64,000 nt of DNA from NCBI GenBank assembly GCA_033763695.1, contig JANRKB010000018.1, forward strand, positions 1 to 64,000, given 5' to 3'. Below, one piece after another: positions 34,888 to 43,006 of the stretch. The notes under the pieces were generated by a model. It did not search any database and was not told the origin of the DNA. It saw nothing but the letters and a program-made list of their open reading frames with translations. Numbering within the stretch: the stretch's first letter is position 1; each line of letters begins with the position of its first letter. Both the position numbers and the translations under genes were made by a program. The stretch comes from JANRKB01 sp033763695 (lineage in GTDB: Bacteria; Planctomycetota; Phycisphaerae; Phycisphaerales; UBA1924).

Positions 34888-35790
34888 ATGAACAAGATTT
34901 CGTCCGTCGTGGCGGCTTCGGCCGTCGTCGCTGTGGCCTCGCTCGCGCAGGCCAACGTCGTCTCCAACTGGAACCTCATCGTTCTGAACAACCTTCAGAA
35001 CAACAGCCAGGACATCGAGGGCAAGGCCTGGGTCGGCGGCAACTTCTCGGGCGGCTCGCCCACCACCGCCAAGAACCTGGCCGCGGGCGCGTACGCCGGC
35101 CAGACCACGCTCGCCGTCGTCGGCAACGTGACCGTCAGCAACGTCAACCACCAGGCCGGCAACCTCCGCTACGGCGGCTCGTTCAGCGGCAACTTCAACG
35201 CCAACGGCGGCGGCAATCGCGCTCAGGACGCCTCGCTCGCCGGTCAGGTCGCGACCTTCACCAACGACCTCAACGGCCTCTCGCAGTTCTACACCACGCT
35301 GACCACCAACAGCACGGCTTCCTTCCCCGGCAGCCAGCCCGCCGCCGCCACCTACAACGCCAGCCCCGTCAACGGCCTCGCAGTCTTCAGCGTCTCGGCT
35401 GCCAGCGCGTTCAACAACAGCAACATCCAGCAGATGAACCTGAACGTCAACGGCGCGGCCGCGATCGTCATCAACGTCTCGGGCACCACCGTCAACTTCA
35501 CCAACGGCAACATGGTCGGCGCGTGGACCAGCGCCTTCGCCCGCGCCAACGTCATCTGGAACTTCTACGAGGCCACCACCATCAACCTCGATCGCAACTT
35601 CAACGGCGCGCTGCTCGCCCCCAAGGCCCACCTGACCAACACCACGGCCATCGACGGCTCGGTCTTCGTCAAGTCCTTCAACCAGAGCGGCGAAGTCCAC
35701 CTGCCCGGCTTCACCGGCTTCATCCCCGCCCCCGGCAGCCTCGCGCTCGTCGGCCTCGCGGGCCTTGTCGCGGGTCGTCGCCGTCGCTGA
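34888..35790 (+). CDS. Choice-of-anchor A family surface protein with exosortase tail
   Basis: Surface or matrix protein, 300 residues, preceded by GGGAGAG. Signal peptide SSVVAASAVVAVASLAQA; then the choice-of-anchor A pattern: WNLIVLNNLQNNSQDIEGKA, WVGGNFSGGS, repeated NVTVSNVNH-type beta strands, and FNGALLAPKAHL, which in this family closes the beta-helical domain. The C-terminus IPAPGSLALVGLAGLVAGRR is a textbook Phycisphaerae exosortase-like tail. The composition (Asn/Thr/Gly-rich, highly biased synonymous codons ending in C) suggests strong expression. A terminator follows. Confidence 0.88.
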   Translation: MNKISSVVAASAVVAVASLAQANVVSNWNLIVLNNLQNNSQDIEGKAWVGGNFSGGSPTTAKNLAAGAYAGQTTLAVVGNVTVSNVNHQAGNLRYGGSFSGNFNANGGGNRAQDASLAGQVATFTNDLNGLSQFYTTLTTNSTASFPGSQPAAATYNASPVNGLAVFSVSAASAFNNSNIQQMNLNVNGAAAIVINVSGTTVNFTNGNMVGAWTSAFARANVIWNFYEATTINLDRNFNGALLAPKAHLTNTTAIDGSVFVKSFNQSGEVHLPGFTGFIPAPGSLALVGLAGLVAGRRRR

Positions 35791-36141
35791 GTGACGCACG
35801 ATCGCGGCTGAATGCCGCTGAACTCAAATCTCACGAGGGAGCGGACCAGCGCCGCTCCTTTTTCTTTTGCGTGCCTCATCGCCGTCGCGGATCCATTGGA
35901 CGCCGCCGGACGAGGTGGCGTGGCGACGTTCTCCCATGCGTGAAAGGAACCCGCGTCGTGGCCCTCTCAGGCATGGGAAACGCCGTTTCACGACGCCCAC
36001 AAGCCCCGCTTTTGCATGCCCGGACAAAGGACATGCATAGAAAGATTCCGCCGCATGTTCTATGGTTTTCCATCGAGCGGCCCGCCGGGACACACAGGCG
36101 CGAGCCACCGGTATACACCCCGCTCGTGAAGGGATTCTTCC
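35791..36141. other. Intergenic region before gapA
   Basis: After the terminator at 35838-35870 there are about 270 bases with no gene. Two candidate -10 boxes for gapA are CATAGA near 36037 (TTGCAT 18 bases upstream) and TATACA near 36113; the gapA ATG has AAGGGA as a ribosome binding site. The choice between promoters is open. Confidence 0.45.
35838..35870 (+). terminator. Rho-independent terminator of the anchor-A gene
   Basis: Stem GGAGCGG/CCGCTCC with a 7-base loop followed by TTTTTCTTTTG on the plus strand, 48 bases after the stop codon. Confidence 0.9.
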
Positions 36142-37179
36142 ATGGCCATTCGCATCGGCATCAACGGGTTTGGTCGCATCGGTCGTCTGGTGGCCCGCAT
36201 CGGTTTCGAGCAGGGCGTTGAGGTCGTCGCGGTCAATGACCTCGTGCCCGCCGACAACCTCGCCTACCTCCTGAAGTACGACACCACCCATCGCCAGTTC
36301 CGCGTCGGCGGCAAGCCCGCGGAGATCAGCGCCACCGAGAACTCCTTCACCGTTAACGGCCGCGTCACCAAGACCACCGCCGAGAAGGACCCCGCCAAGC
36401 TCCCGTGGAAGGACCTCGGCGTCGATTACGTGCTCGAATCGACCGGCCTGTTCACCGACTTCGAGAAGGCCTCGCTGCACCTGAATGCGGGCGCCAAGCG
36501 CGTCATCATCTCCGCGCCGACCAAGGCCGAGCCGGCCCAGGTCCCCACCCTCGTGCTGGGCGTCAACCACGAGACCTACGACCCCTCCAAGCACAAGATC
36601 GTCTCCAACGCCTCGTGCACGACCAACTGCCTCGCCCCGATCTCCAAGGTGATCAACGACGCCTTCGGCCTCGAAGAAGGCCTCATGACCACGGTGCACG
36701 CCGTCACCGCGACGCAGCCGACGCAGGACGGCCCGTCCAAGAAAGATTGGCGCGGCGGTCGTAACGCCTATCAGAACATCATCCCCTCCAGCACCGGCGC
36801 GGCGAAGGCCGTGACGCTCTGCATCCCGGCTCTGAAGGGCAAGCTCACCGGCATGTCGTTCCGCGTGCCCACGCTTGACGTCTCCGCCGTCGACCTCACC
36901 TTCCGCACCGCCAAGGACACCTCGCTCGCCGAGATCAACGCGGCGATGAAGGCCGCATCCGAAGGCGCGATGAAGGGCATCCTGGGCTACACCGAGGAAG
37001 AAGTCGTCTCCGCGGACTTCATCGGCGACCCGCGCAGCAGCATTTACGACGCCAAGGCAGGCATCGAACTCAACAAGCGCTTCTTCAAGGTCGTCTCTTG
37101 GTACGACAACGAAGCCGGCTACGCCACCCGCTGCGTCGATCTCATCAAGCTGATGGCCGCCAAGGACGGCATCAAGTAA
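36142..37179 (+). CDS. gapA: Glyceraldehyde-3-phosphate dehydrogenase
   Basis: Glycolytic NAD-dependent enzyme, 345 residues. The Rossmann motif is INGFGRIGRLVAR (residues 6-18), the catalytic cysteine is C159 in SNASCTTNCLAP, and the phosphate-site segments SSTGAAKAV and WYDNEAGY are conserved. The family-typical acidic VNDLV after the Rossmann strand indicates NAD rather than NADP. It is monocistronic, bounded by terminators on both sides; no pgk or tpi is adjacent. Confidence 0.98.
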   Translation: MAIRIGINGFGRIGRLVARIGFEQGVEVVAVNDLVPADNLAYLLKYDTTHRQFRVGGKPAEISATENSFTVNGRVTKTTAEKDPAKLPWKDLGVDYVLESTGLFTDFEKASLHLNAGAKRVIISAPTKAEPAQVPTLVLGVNHETYDPSKHKIVSNASCTTNCLAPISKVINDAFGLEEGLMTTVHAVTATQPTQDGPSKKDWRGGRNAYQNIIPSSTGAAKAVTLCIPALKGKLTGMSFRVPTLDVSAVDLTFRTAKDTSLAEINAAMKAASEGAMKGILGYTEEEVVSADFIGDPRSSIYDAKAGIELNKRFFKVVSWYDNEAGYATRCVDLIKLMAAKDGIK

Positions 37180-37239
37180 TCCTCGCTCGCGGCAAGGGCC
37201 GCGATGCTTCCAACCAACCCTTCCAACGCAACCCCCCAC

Positions 37240-37275
37240 GAGCGATCCCCACGGATCGCTCGTTTCGTTTCTTGA
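37240..37275 (+). terminator. Rho-independent terminator of gapA
   Basis: A 9-bp stem GAGCGATCC/GGATCGCTC with a 4-base loop, followed by GTTTCGTTTCTT, 60 bases after the gapA stop. Confidence 0.88.
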
Positions 37276-37304
37276 CCACTCCTTGCGCCTCAATGACCGC
37301 AGCG

Positions 37305-37342
37305 CCCGATGCCCGATGTCCGATGCCTGATGCCTGATGCCT
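37305..37342. repeat. Degenerate heptamer array (GGCATCN, minus strand)
   Basis: Five to six 7-base units CGATGCC, CGATGTC, CGATGCC, TGATGCC in tandem. On the minus strand they read GGCATCN, related to the perfect GGCATTC array at 1-63. It lies between the gapA terminator and the DNA-repair operon. Confidence 0.8.
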
Positions 37343-37432
37343 TCGTCATTCCCGCGTCACCGCGTGACCCATTGATCAGCATGGCCGAAAACGGCCAATG
37401 CACCTGCCCCGCCCCGCTAGTCTTGATGCGAC

Positions 37433-38950
37433 ATGCTCGATCATGACCAGTGCTATGCCGCTCTCGCCGCCCGCGATCGCCGCTTCGACGGCGTGTTCTT
37501 TGTCGGCGTCACCAGCACCGGCGTCTATTGTCGACCGGTCTGCCCGGCCCGTCGTCCGCGCCAGGATCGCTGCGTTTTCTTCGAGCACGCCGCCGCCGCC
37601 GAACGCGACGGATTCCGCCCGTGCCTGAAGTGTCGCCCCGAGCTCGCGCCGGGCCACACACCGATGGACGGCGCAGGCGCTGTCGCCCACGCGGTGGCGC
37701 GTCGCATCCGTGCAACGCCGTCAATCTCTCCCACTGTCGTCGCGCGTGAACTGGGCATCAGCCCACGTCAACTCCGACGCATCGTTCAGTCCGAACTGGG
37801 CGTCGCGCCGATGCAGCTTGCACAGACCAGCCGCCTGCTGCTCGCCAAGCAACTGCTCACCGAAACCTCACTGCCGATGTCACGCATCGCGCTTACCGCG
37901 GGCTTCGGCAGCGTGCGCCGCTTCAATCATCTGTTCGTCGAACGCTATCGCATGTCGCCCGCGCGCTTTCGCACCGCCGCATCAGCGCAGCGAACAACCG
38001 CATCAACCCAGACCCCCGACGCCCTTGCGTCGCTCCGCGTGCGCGTCAGCTTTCGCGAGCCCCTCGCGTGGGACGCGCTCCTCCGCTTCTTCGCCGATCA
38101 CGCGATCCCTGGCGTCGAGGCGGTCGACGCAGGCGCCTATCTGCGCACGCTCCGCATCGGCAAACACAGCGGCTGGATGCGTGTCGAACGCGATCGCCAC
38201 GCCCCGCAGTTGCTCCTCAGCGTCTCGGACGGACTCGTCGGAGCACTGTCGCACGTCGTCGCGGGCGTGCGCGCACTCTTTGACCTCGACGCGCGACCGG
38301 ATGTGATCGATCACCATCTCAACGCTGATCCGCTGCTGCGCCCGTCGCTTGCCAACAAGCCCGGGCTGCGGGTGCCGGGCGCGATCGACGGCTTTGAGCT
38401 TCTCTGGCGCACCGTCATCGGCCAGCAGGTCTCTGTCAAGGGCGCGACCACACTCTCCGGTCGTGTCGCCCGCGCACTGGGCGAACCGATCCGCACACCC
38501 ATTGCAAGCCTCACACACTTGACGCCCACGGCACGCACGCTCGCGCGCACCGAACCGGCCCAACTTCAAGCACTCGGCCTCACATCGTCGCGTGCCGCGT
38601 GCATCGTCGATGTCGCCCGCGCGATGGAAGCAGGGCTTGCGATCCGCCCGGGCGCGATCCCGTCAGCCACTGGTGCCGCACTCCGCGCGATCCGCGGCAT
38701 CGGACCTTGGACCGAGCAGTACATCATCATGCGCGGCCTCGCATGGCCCGACGCCATGCCCGACACCGACCTCTTCATCCGTCGCGCCCTTGAACGCCTC
38801 GGCGCTCAGGCCGTCGAACGCTGGAAGCCTTGGCGTTCTTACGCGACCATGCACCTGTGGAATCTGGCGTCGATGGAGTCCGAGGCCGCCGCACGTTCAG
38901 CGGCAGAAGCAACCCAAGCCACGCCGCCTGCCCGCGGCAGAAAGAAGTGA
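37433..38950 (+). CDS. Ada methylphosphotriester domain / AraC HTH / AlkA glycosylase fusion
   Basis: Combined sensor, regulator and base-excision enzyme for alkylated DNA, 505 residues. Residues 1-75 are the Ada N-terminal zinc domain with C33, C37, C64 and C67, spaced exactly as the four cysteines of E. coli Ada; C33 would accept the methyl from phosphotriesters. Residues about 85-180 are an AraC helix-turn-helix pair (VARELGISPRQLRRIVQSEL; GFGSVRRFNHLFVERYRMSP). The remainder is AlkA: an N-terminal domain, then HhH-GPD with LRAIRGIGPWTEQYI and catalytic Asp about D446 in PDTDLFIRR. ogt follows after 3 bases. Methylated Ada domain probably induces both genes. Confidence 0.95.
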   Translation: MLDHDQCYAALAARDRRFDGVFFVGVTSTGVYCRPVCPARRPRQDRCVFFEHAAAAERDGFRPCLKCRPELAPGHTPMDGAGAVAHAVARRIRATPSISPTVVARELGISPRQLRRIVQSELGVAPMQLAQTSRLLLAKQLLTETSLPMSRIALTAGFGSVRRFNHLFVERYRMSPARFRTAASAQRTTASTQTPDALASLRVRVSFREPLAWDALLRFFADHAIPGVEAVDAGAYLRTLRIGKHSGWMRVERDRHAPQLLLSVSDGLVGALSHVVAGVRALFDLDARPDVIDHHLNADPLLRPSLANKPGLRVPGAIDGFELLWRTVIGQQVSVKGATTLSGRVARALGEPIRTPIASLTHLTPTARTLARTEPAQLQALGLTSSRAACIVDVARAMEAGLAIRPGAIPSATGAALRAIRGIGPWTEQYIIMRGLAWPDAMPDTDLFIRRALERLGAQAVERWKPWRSYATMHLWNLASMESEAAARSAAEATQATPPARGRKK

Positions 38951-38953
38951 CGC

Positions 38954-39541
38954 ATGACCACGCAAGCCCGCACCCGACGCACGCCGAGTGCCGCATCGCC
39001 GCATGCGGCATCGGATGTCTTTGTTCGTCGCGCCAAGCAGCTCGACGGCGTCGCGACGAAGACGACGATCGTCGCAACCTCGCTCGGTCTCATGAGCATT
39101 GCAACCGATGCCACGGGACGGATTGTCTCACTTGGGCTTGCTCCCAAGGGTGCACGTACAAGCCAGGAGGTGCCGCGCGAGTGCGCCGGTGCCGCGGAAC
39201 AACTCGATGAATATCTCGCGGGCACGCGGCAGACCTTCGACCTCAACCTTGAGCCGAAGGGAACGCCGTTTCAGCACGCCGTCTGGAAGCAGCTCAAAAC
39301 GATTCCCTTCGGCGTGATCCGCACCTATGCCGAGGTCGCGCGAGCGATCGGGCGTCCGACGGCAACGCGTGCCGTCGGCGCGGCGTGCGGTCGTAATCCC
39401 ATCGGTATCGTTGTGCCGTGCCATCGTGTGGTGGGCAGCAGCGGCACGCTCACCGGCTATTACTGGGGTACTGAACTGAAGCGCCGTCTGCTCGAACTCG
39501 AAGGCGTCGCGGTGGTCGACGGACGCGTGAAGCCTGGCTGA
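38954..39541 (+). CDS. ogt: Methylated-DNA--protein-cysteine methyltransferase
   Basis: Repairs O6-alkylguanine by suicidal transfer to its own cysteine. The 195-residue protein has the active-site PCHRVVGSSG with acceptor C156, the Asn-hinge region GRNPIGIVVPCHR and the DNA-binding helix YAEVARAIGRPTATRAVGAAC. The first ~35 residues are Arg/Ala-rich and extra to the family. It starts 3 bases after the Ada-AlkA fusion stop, so the two make an alkylation-response operon. Confidence 0.96.
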   Translation: MTTQARTRRTPSAASPHAASDVFVRRAKQLDGVATKTTIVATSLGLMSIATDATGRIVSLGLAPKGARTSQEVPRECAGAAEQLDEYLAGTRQTFDLNLEPKGTPFQHAVWKQLKTIPFGVIRTYAEVARAIGRPTATRAVGAACGRNPIGIVVPCHRVVGSSGTLTGYYWGTELKRRLLELEGVAVVDGRVKPG

Positions 39542-39704
39542 GCGATCGCCTGCCCAAGCGGATGGCCCCCCGGACGCCGCATGCATCTGTCCCGGACGCT
39601 GGAACGAAACCGGTTCGCACAATGGACGTATCCTTGCGACGGCCAGAGGATTCGAGCCAATCGTTCGTCACCAAAACTCTTGTTGCATCTTGATCGGGGC
39701 ACCG

Positions 39705-40694
39705 ATGCTGAACTCTGTCGATCGTTCTCTTCTCCGTTCCATTCCTCGCGCCGCCGCACTGTTTGCACTGGCGGTCTCTGCCGGTCAGTCGCTGGCCCAG
39801 CCTGCATCGCCCGGGCCGAGCACCGCCGGACAGGCGTCTGAGCAGACTACCCAGCGCAAGGAAGAGGGCAAGCCCGGCTGGAACGCCACGCTCGACTTCA
39901 ACCTCAACCACGCGTTCCGCGCCGATCTGAGCGACGGCCCCGGCAAGGTCAGCGTCACCCGCGGCGGAGCCGAACTCGGCGTCACCGGCCCGCTCTTTGA
40001 ACGCACGCTGCTCATCACCAAGCTCGGCACCGAAATCTCCGGCTATGACTTCAAGGACGCCACCGCGTTCGCGCCCACGACTGGCGAGCCGTGGGACACA
40101 ATCTATGACTACTCACTCTCGGCCGGAGTGACGCACATCTACGACGAGAAGTGGAGCTCGATCGCCATCTTCCGCGTGCGCTCCACCGGCGAAAGCGGTG
40201 CGGACTTTGGCGACACGTTGACCTACGGCGGATTCGTCGGCGGCACCTACGCCGTCAACGAGCGTCTGCGCCTGGGCCTCTCCGTCGGCGTCTCGACGCA
40301 GATTGAGGACAACCTTCAGGTCCTGCCGCTGCCGAGCGTCTATTGGAAGATCGCTGACGAGTGGACCCTCGATGTCGGCTCGCTGCGCGGCGTGAGCCTT
40401 GCGTATCAGCCCAGCGAGCAGTGGAAGTTCTGGGGCTTCTTTGACTACAGCGCCCGCAGCTTCCGCCTCGACGAGAACAATGGCGCGGCACCCGGCGGCG
40501 TCGGTCGTGACAAGTCGTTCAACGCCGCGATCAACGCGACCTGGAGCCCGACCAAGCAGATCAGCCTGACCGCCAGCGCGGGCTACATCTTCGGTCAGGA
40601 ACTGGTGCTGGACAATGCCGCGGGGGATCGCATCCGCAAGGACGACGTCGACGCGACGCCGTTCCTGGGGATCAGCGCCGACTTCCGGTTCTAA
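39705..40694 (+). CDS. Outer-membrane beta-barrel protein (DUF6268-like)
   Basis: Probable outer-membrane barrel, 329 residues from the ATG at 39705. It has a signal peptide (AAALFALAVSAGQSLAQ), a Gln/Glu/Pro linker, then alternating amphipathic strands (RLRLGLSVGVSTQIED, QISLTASAGYIFGQELVL) and an aromatic C-terminal residue in GISADFRF, the beta-signal read by the Bam complex. No substrate can be named. Its upstream 163 bases (39542-39704) hold nothing recognisable. Confidence 0.75.
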   Translation: MLNSVDRSLLRSIPRAAALFALAVSAGQSLAQPASPGPSTAGQASEQTTQRKEEGKPGWNATLDFNLNHAFRADLSDGPGKVSVTRGGAELGVTGPLFERTLLITKLGTEISGYDFKDATAFAPTTGEPWDTIYDYSLSAGVTHIYDEKWSSIAIFRVRSTGESGADFGDTLTYGGFVGGTYAVNERLRLGLSVGVSTQIEDNLQVLPLPSVYWKIADEWTLDVGSLRGVSLAYQPSEQWKFWGFFDYSARSFRLDENNGAAPGGVGRDKSFNAAINATWSPTKQISLTASAGYIFGQELVLDNAAGDRIRKDDVDATPFLGISADFRF

Positions 40695-40761
40695 GGGCGG
40701 ATCGTTCGGGTTTTGAGGCACAGTTCCTGATTTGGAGCGGCGGCGCCTACCATCCCGCCCT

Positions 40762-41307
40762 ATGTCCATGCTTGTTCTTGCGGAACTTTCACCCATCATC
40801 ATCAACCTGGCGCTTCTGGCCGTGATTCTCGGCTCGGCGCTGCTCATGCTCATGGTGCTGATTCAGAAGCCCCAGGGCGGCGGCCTGGCCGGTGCATTCG
40901 GCTCGGGCGCGGGGTCGGGTCAGACGGCGTTCGGCACCAAGACCGGCGACGCCCTGACGATCGCGACGATCATCGTTTTCTCGCTCTGGCTGCTGCTCTC
41001 GGTGGGGACGAACTTTGTCGCGCGTCCCGCCAAGGTCGTGGGCACCACGAGCGCTGAGGCAACGCCGGGGACTGCCCCTGCGACTGCTCCGGCGACGACC
41101 CCCACCACTGCTCCCGCTTCCGGCCCGGCCGCGCCGACGACGGATGCCAAGCCCGACGCCGCGCCAGCCTCGATGCCCGCCGGCGGCACCGAAGCGCCCA
41201 AGCCCGAGGCAACGCCGGCCCCAGCGACGACTCCCGCACCTGCGCCAGCCCAGACGCCGCCGGCGACCGAGCCCGCGCCGCAGACGCCGCCCGCGGCTCC
41301 GAAGTGA
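40762..41307 (+). CDS. secG: Preprotein translocase subunit SecG
   Basis: Auxiliary membrane subunit of the SecYEG channel. The 181-residue protein has the two SecG helices (IIINLALLAVILGSALLMLMV and LTIATIIVFSLWLLLSVGTNF) joined by the conserved IQKPQGGGLAGAFG loop. About 100 residues of Ala/Pro/Thr-rich low complexity follow, an extension typical of planctomycetes but longer than E. coli SecG (110 residues). tpiA, a frequent neighbour, is absent. Confidence 0.93.
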   Translation: MSMLVLAELSPIIINLALLAVILGSALLMLMVLIQKPQGGGLAGAFGSGAGSGQTAFGTKTGDALTIATIIVFSLWLLLSVGTNFVARPAKVVGTTSAEATPGTAPATAPATTPTTAPASGPAAPTTDAKPDAAPASMPAGGTEAPKPEATPAPATTPAPAPAQTPPATEPAPQTPPAAPK

Positions 41308-41333
41308 CTCAGGTCACTCAATCAGCACAACGA

Positions 41334-41366
41334 AAACGCCCCGTCACGGGGCGTTTGTTGTTTTTG
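41334..41366 (+). terminator. Rho-independent terminator of secG
   Basis: AAACGCCCCG-tca-CGGGGCGTTT stem followed by GTTGTTTTTGT, 27 bases after the secG stop. Confidence 0.92.
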
Positions 41367-41410
41367 TGTTGTCGCTCCGCGCCGACACGCTCGCACATAC
41401 ACCCGCAAGA

Positions 41411-41740
41411 TCACGCTTGTGCATCGGGCATCTGCGCGCGGATCATGGTCTGGGCGTTGATCTGCGATGCGTCGAGCTTGCCCTGTGCGATGAGCTTGTT
41501 CTCGAGCCGTTCGATCGATGTGCACTTGATGCCCAACTCGCGGAACTGGCCCGACCACATCACAGGCGGATCTGTGTCGCCGGTCTGGAGCATGTAGCGG
41601 ATGTAGGGAATGCAAAGGCCGCAGCGCGAGCCGCACTGCGTGGTCTGATGAAGTTCGACGACACCCATGCCGGTCTGATCGACCAGCGTCTTCATGTCGG
41701 CGAACGAGATGCGATGGCAGACACACTGCGACACAGCCAT
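41411..41740 (-). CDS. Bfd-like [2Fe-2S] ferredoxin 1
   Basis: Small iron-sulphur protein of the BFD/Fer2_BFD family, 109 residues from the ATG at 41740. Ligand candidates are CVC near the N-terminus (VSQCVCHRI) and QCGSRCGLC after about 30 residues. E. coli Bfd, 64 residues, releases iron from bacterioferritin; this protein has an extra C-terminal helix of about 45 residues and no bacterioferritin nearby, so its partner is unknown. It is followed upstream by a second copy. Confidence 0.85.
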   Translation of the reverse strand: MAVSQCVCHRISFADMKTLVDQTGMGVVELHQTTQCGSRCGLCIPYIRYMLQTGDTDPPVMWSGQFRELGIKCTSIERLENKLIAQGKLDASQINAQTMIRAQMPDAQA

Positions 41741-41809
41741 GACGCGGAGATCCCCAGTGCGGCGTTCATGCGCCCGCACTACAAGCATCGGGCATCAGGC
41801 CATGCCGTG

Positions 41810-42043
41810 TCAACAGTTGGCTTTATCCGAGATTGTGCTCGACGCACGTCGAACCATATTCAGGATCGGCAAGTCGGCAATCCCAGATTTGAGAGCGATC
41901 TCGATGTACGGCACGCAGGTTCCGCACCCTGTGCCGCAACCCGTTGCTTTTTGCAGGTCCGCGAGCGTCATGTCATCGCGCCGGGCCATGTCGATGAGCC
42001 GCGCGAAGGTGATTTCATGACACACGCATCGATTCACTGCCAC
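41810..42043 (-). CDS. Bfd-like [2Fe-2S] ferredoxin 2
   Basis: Paralogue of the previous gene, 77 residues from a GTG start preceded by GAGGAG. Ligands are in VNRCVCHEI and GCGTGCGTCVPYI. It is close to the minimal BFD size. The pair, 69 bases apart, arose by duplication; the first copy carries a C-terminal extension. GCATCGGGCATC, a heptamer-family fragment, lies between them. Confidence 0.85.
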   Translation of the reverse strand: MAVNRCVCHEITFARLIDMARRDDMTLADLQKATGCGTGCGTCVPYIEIALKSGIADLPILNMVRRASSTISDKANC

Positions 42044-42094
42044 GGGAGAACTCCTCGGCGGACGTTGAAGATTTTTCGCGCCGCAGCGCGGGTT

Positions 42095-43006
42095 CTATCG
42101 GCGTGAGGCGAACGAATCGGCCCACAGATTCCAATCGGGCACGTAGTTTGGCCCCGGATTAGGGGTCGCCGCGCCGATCACGGGTGCGGCACGCGTGGCC
42201 GCGATGAGCGGTGCGCCGTCACTCGGCGCGACAGCCTGCGCCGAAGCATCGGCGTGCACGACCTGCGTGCGGCCGGCGTGACGAAACGCCGTGGTCGGTG
42301 ATGCGTTGCGAATCCAGCCGCTGGTGCCGCTGAAAAGCATCGGCGGATCGAGGAACGCCGTACTCCGCGGCATCGCGGTCGTCGGCAGCAGCGTGTCTGC
42401 GAACACAAACAAGTCGCTCGGGCGCAGCAGCGTGCTCAGTCGCTGCCACGGACGCGACGAGATCGCGTCGGCATATCCGGGCGTGCGCGAGGGCGTGAGG
42501 TAATACCCGTTGTACCCCAGCGTCGTCGTGGGCAGCCGCGCATTGCCCTGCGGGCGATAGGTCCCCCACTGCTGCGCGGGACACTCGAGCGCGGAGTTCT
42601 CTCGCAGTGTGCTGGGAAAGTACGCGAACAGCGGGCCTCGCGTCGCGTCGGGGTTGGCGGTCGGCGAACCTGCCGTGCCGAACCAGTACACGATCTCGCC
42701 AGTGCCGATCGACGAAGCGGCAAAGTCAGCGGCGGGCGCGGCGGCGTCGCGGAAGTCGTTGGCGTACATCGTCCACGCAAGCGCGAGCTGCCGCTGCTGC
42801 GAGAGACACTTGGTCGCGCGGGCCGCGTCGCGTACCCGCGACAACGAAGGCAGCAGAATGCCGATCAGCAGCGCGATGATCGCGATGACCACGAGCAGTT
42901 CGATGAGAGAGAAGGCGGAGCGTGCGGTTGATCGCACTCTCTCCCCGTGCTTCACGGGGAGAGAGTGCGGAACACGCAGCGTGGTGTGCGACTGTGCGTG
43001 CTTCAT
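42095..43006 (-). CDS. Prepilin-like protein downstream of the beta-propeller
   Basis: Pseudopilin-like, 303 residues. Motif ARSAFSLIELLVVIAIIALL with Glu at +5 and alanine at -1, as in the 26244 protein. The C-terminal H-DG motif is degenerate (FRHAGRTQVVHADASAQA). The start overlaps the stop of the propeller gene by four bases (ATGA). Role not known; as part of the operon behind the cobalamin riboswitch it may assist surface assembly, which is speculation. Confidence 0.85.
   Translation of the reverse strand: MKHAQSHTTLRVPHSLPVKHGERVRSTARSAFSLIELLVVIAIIALLIGILLPSLSRVRDAARATKCLSQQRQLALAWTMYANDFRDAAAPAADFAASSIGTGEIVYWFGTAGSPTANPDATRGPLFAYFPSTLRENSALECPAQQWGTYRPQGNARLPTTTLGYNGYYLTPSRTPGYADAISSRPWQRLSTLLRPSDLFVFADTLLPTTAMPRSTAFLDPPMLFSGTSGWIRNASPTTAFRHAGRTQVVHADASAQAVAPSDGAPLIAATRAAPVIGAATPNPGPNYVPDWNLWADSFASRR

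Noticed and set aside
35824..37293. 489-codon minus-strand frame opposite gapA
   Set aside because: Antisense frame of a highly biased gene. The plus strand encodes intact GAPDH.
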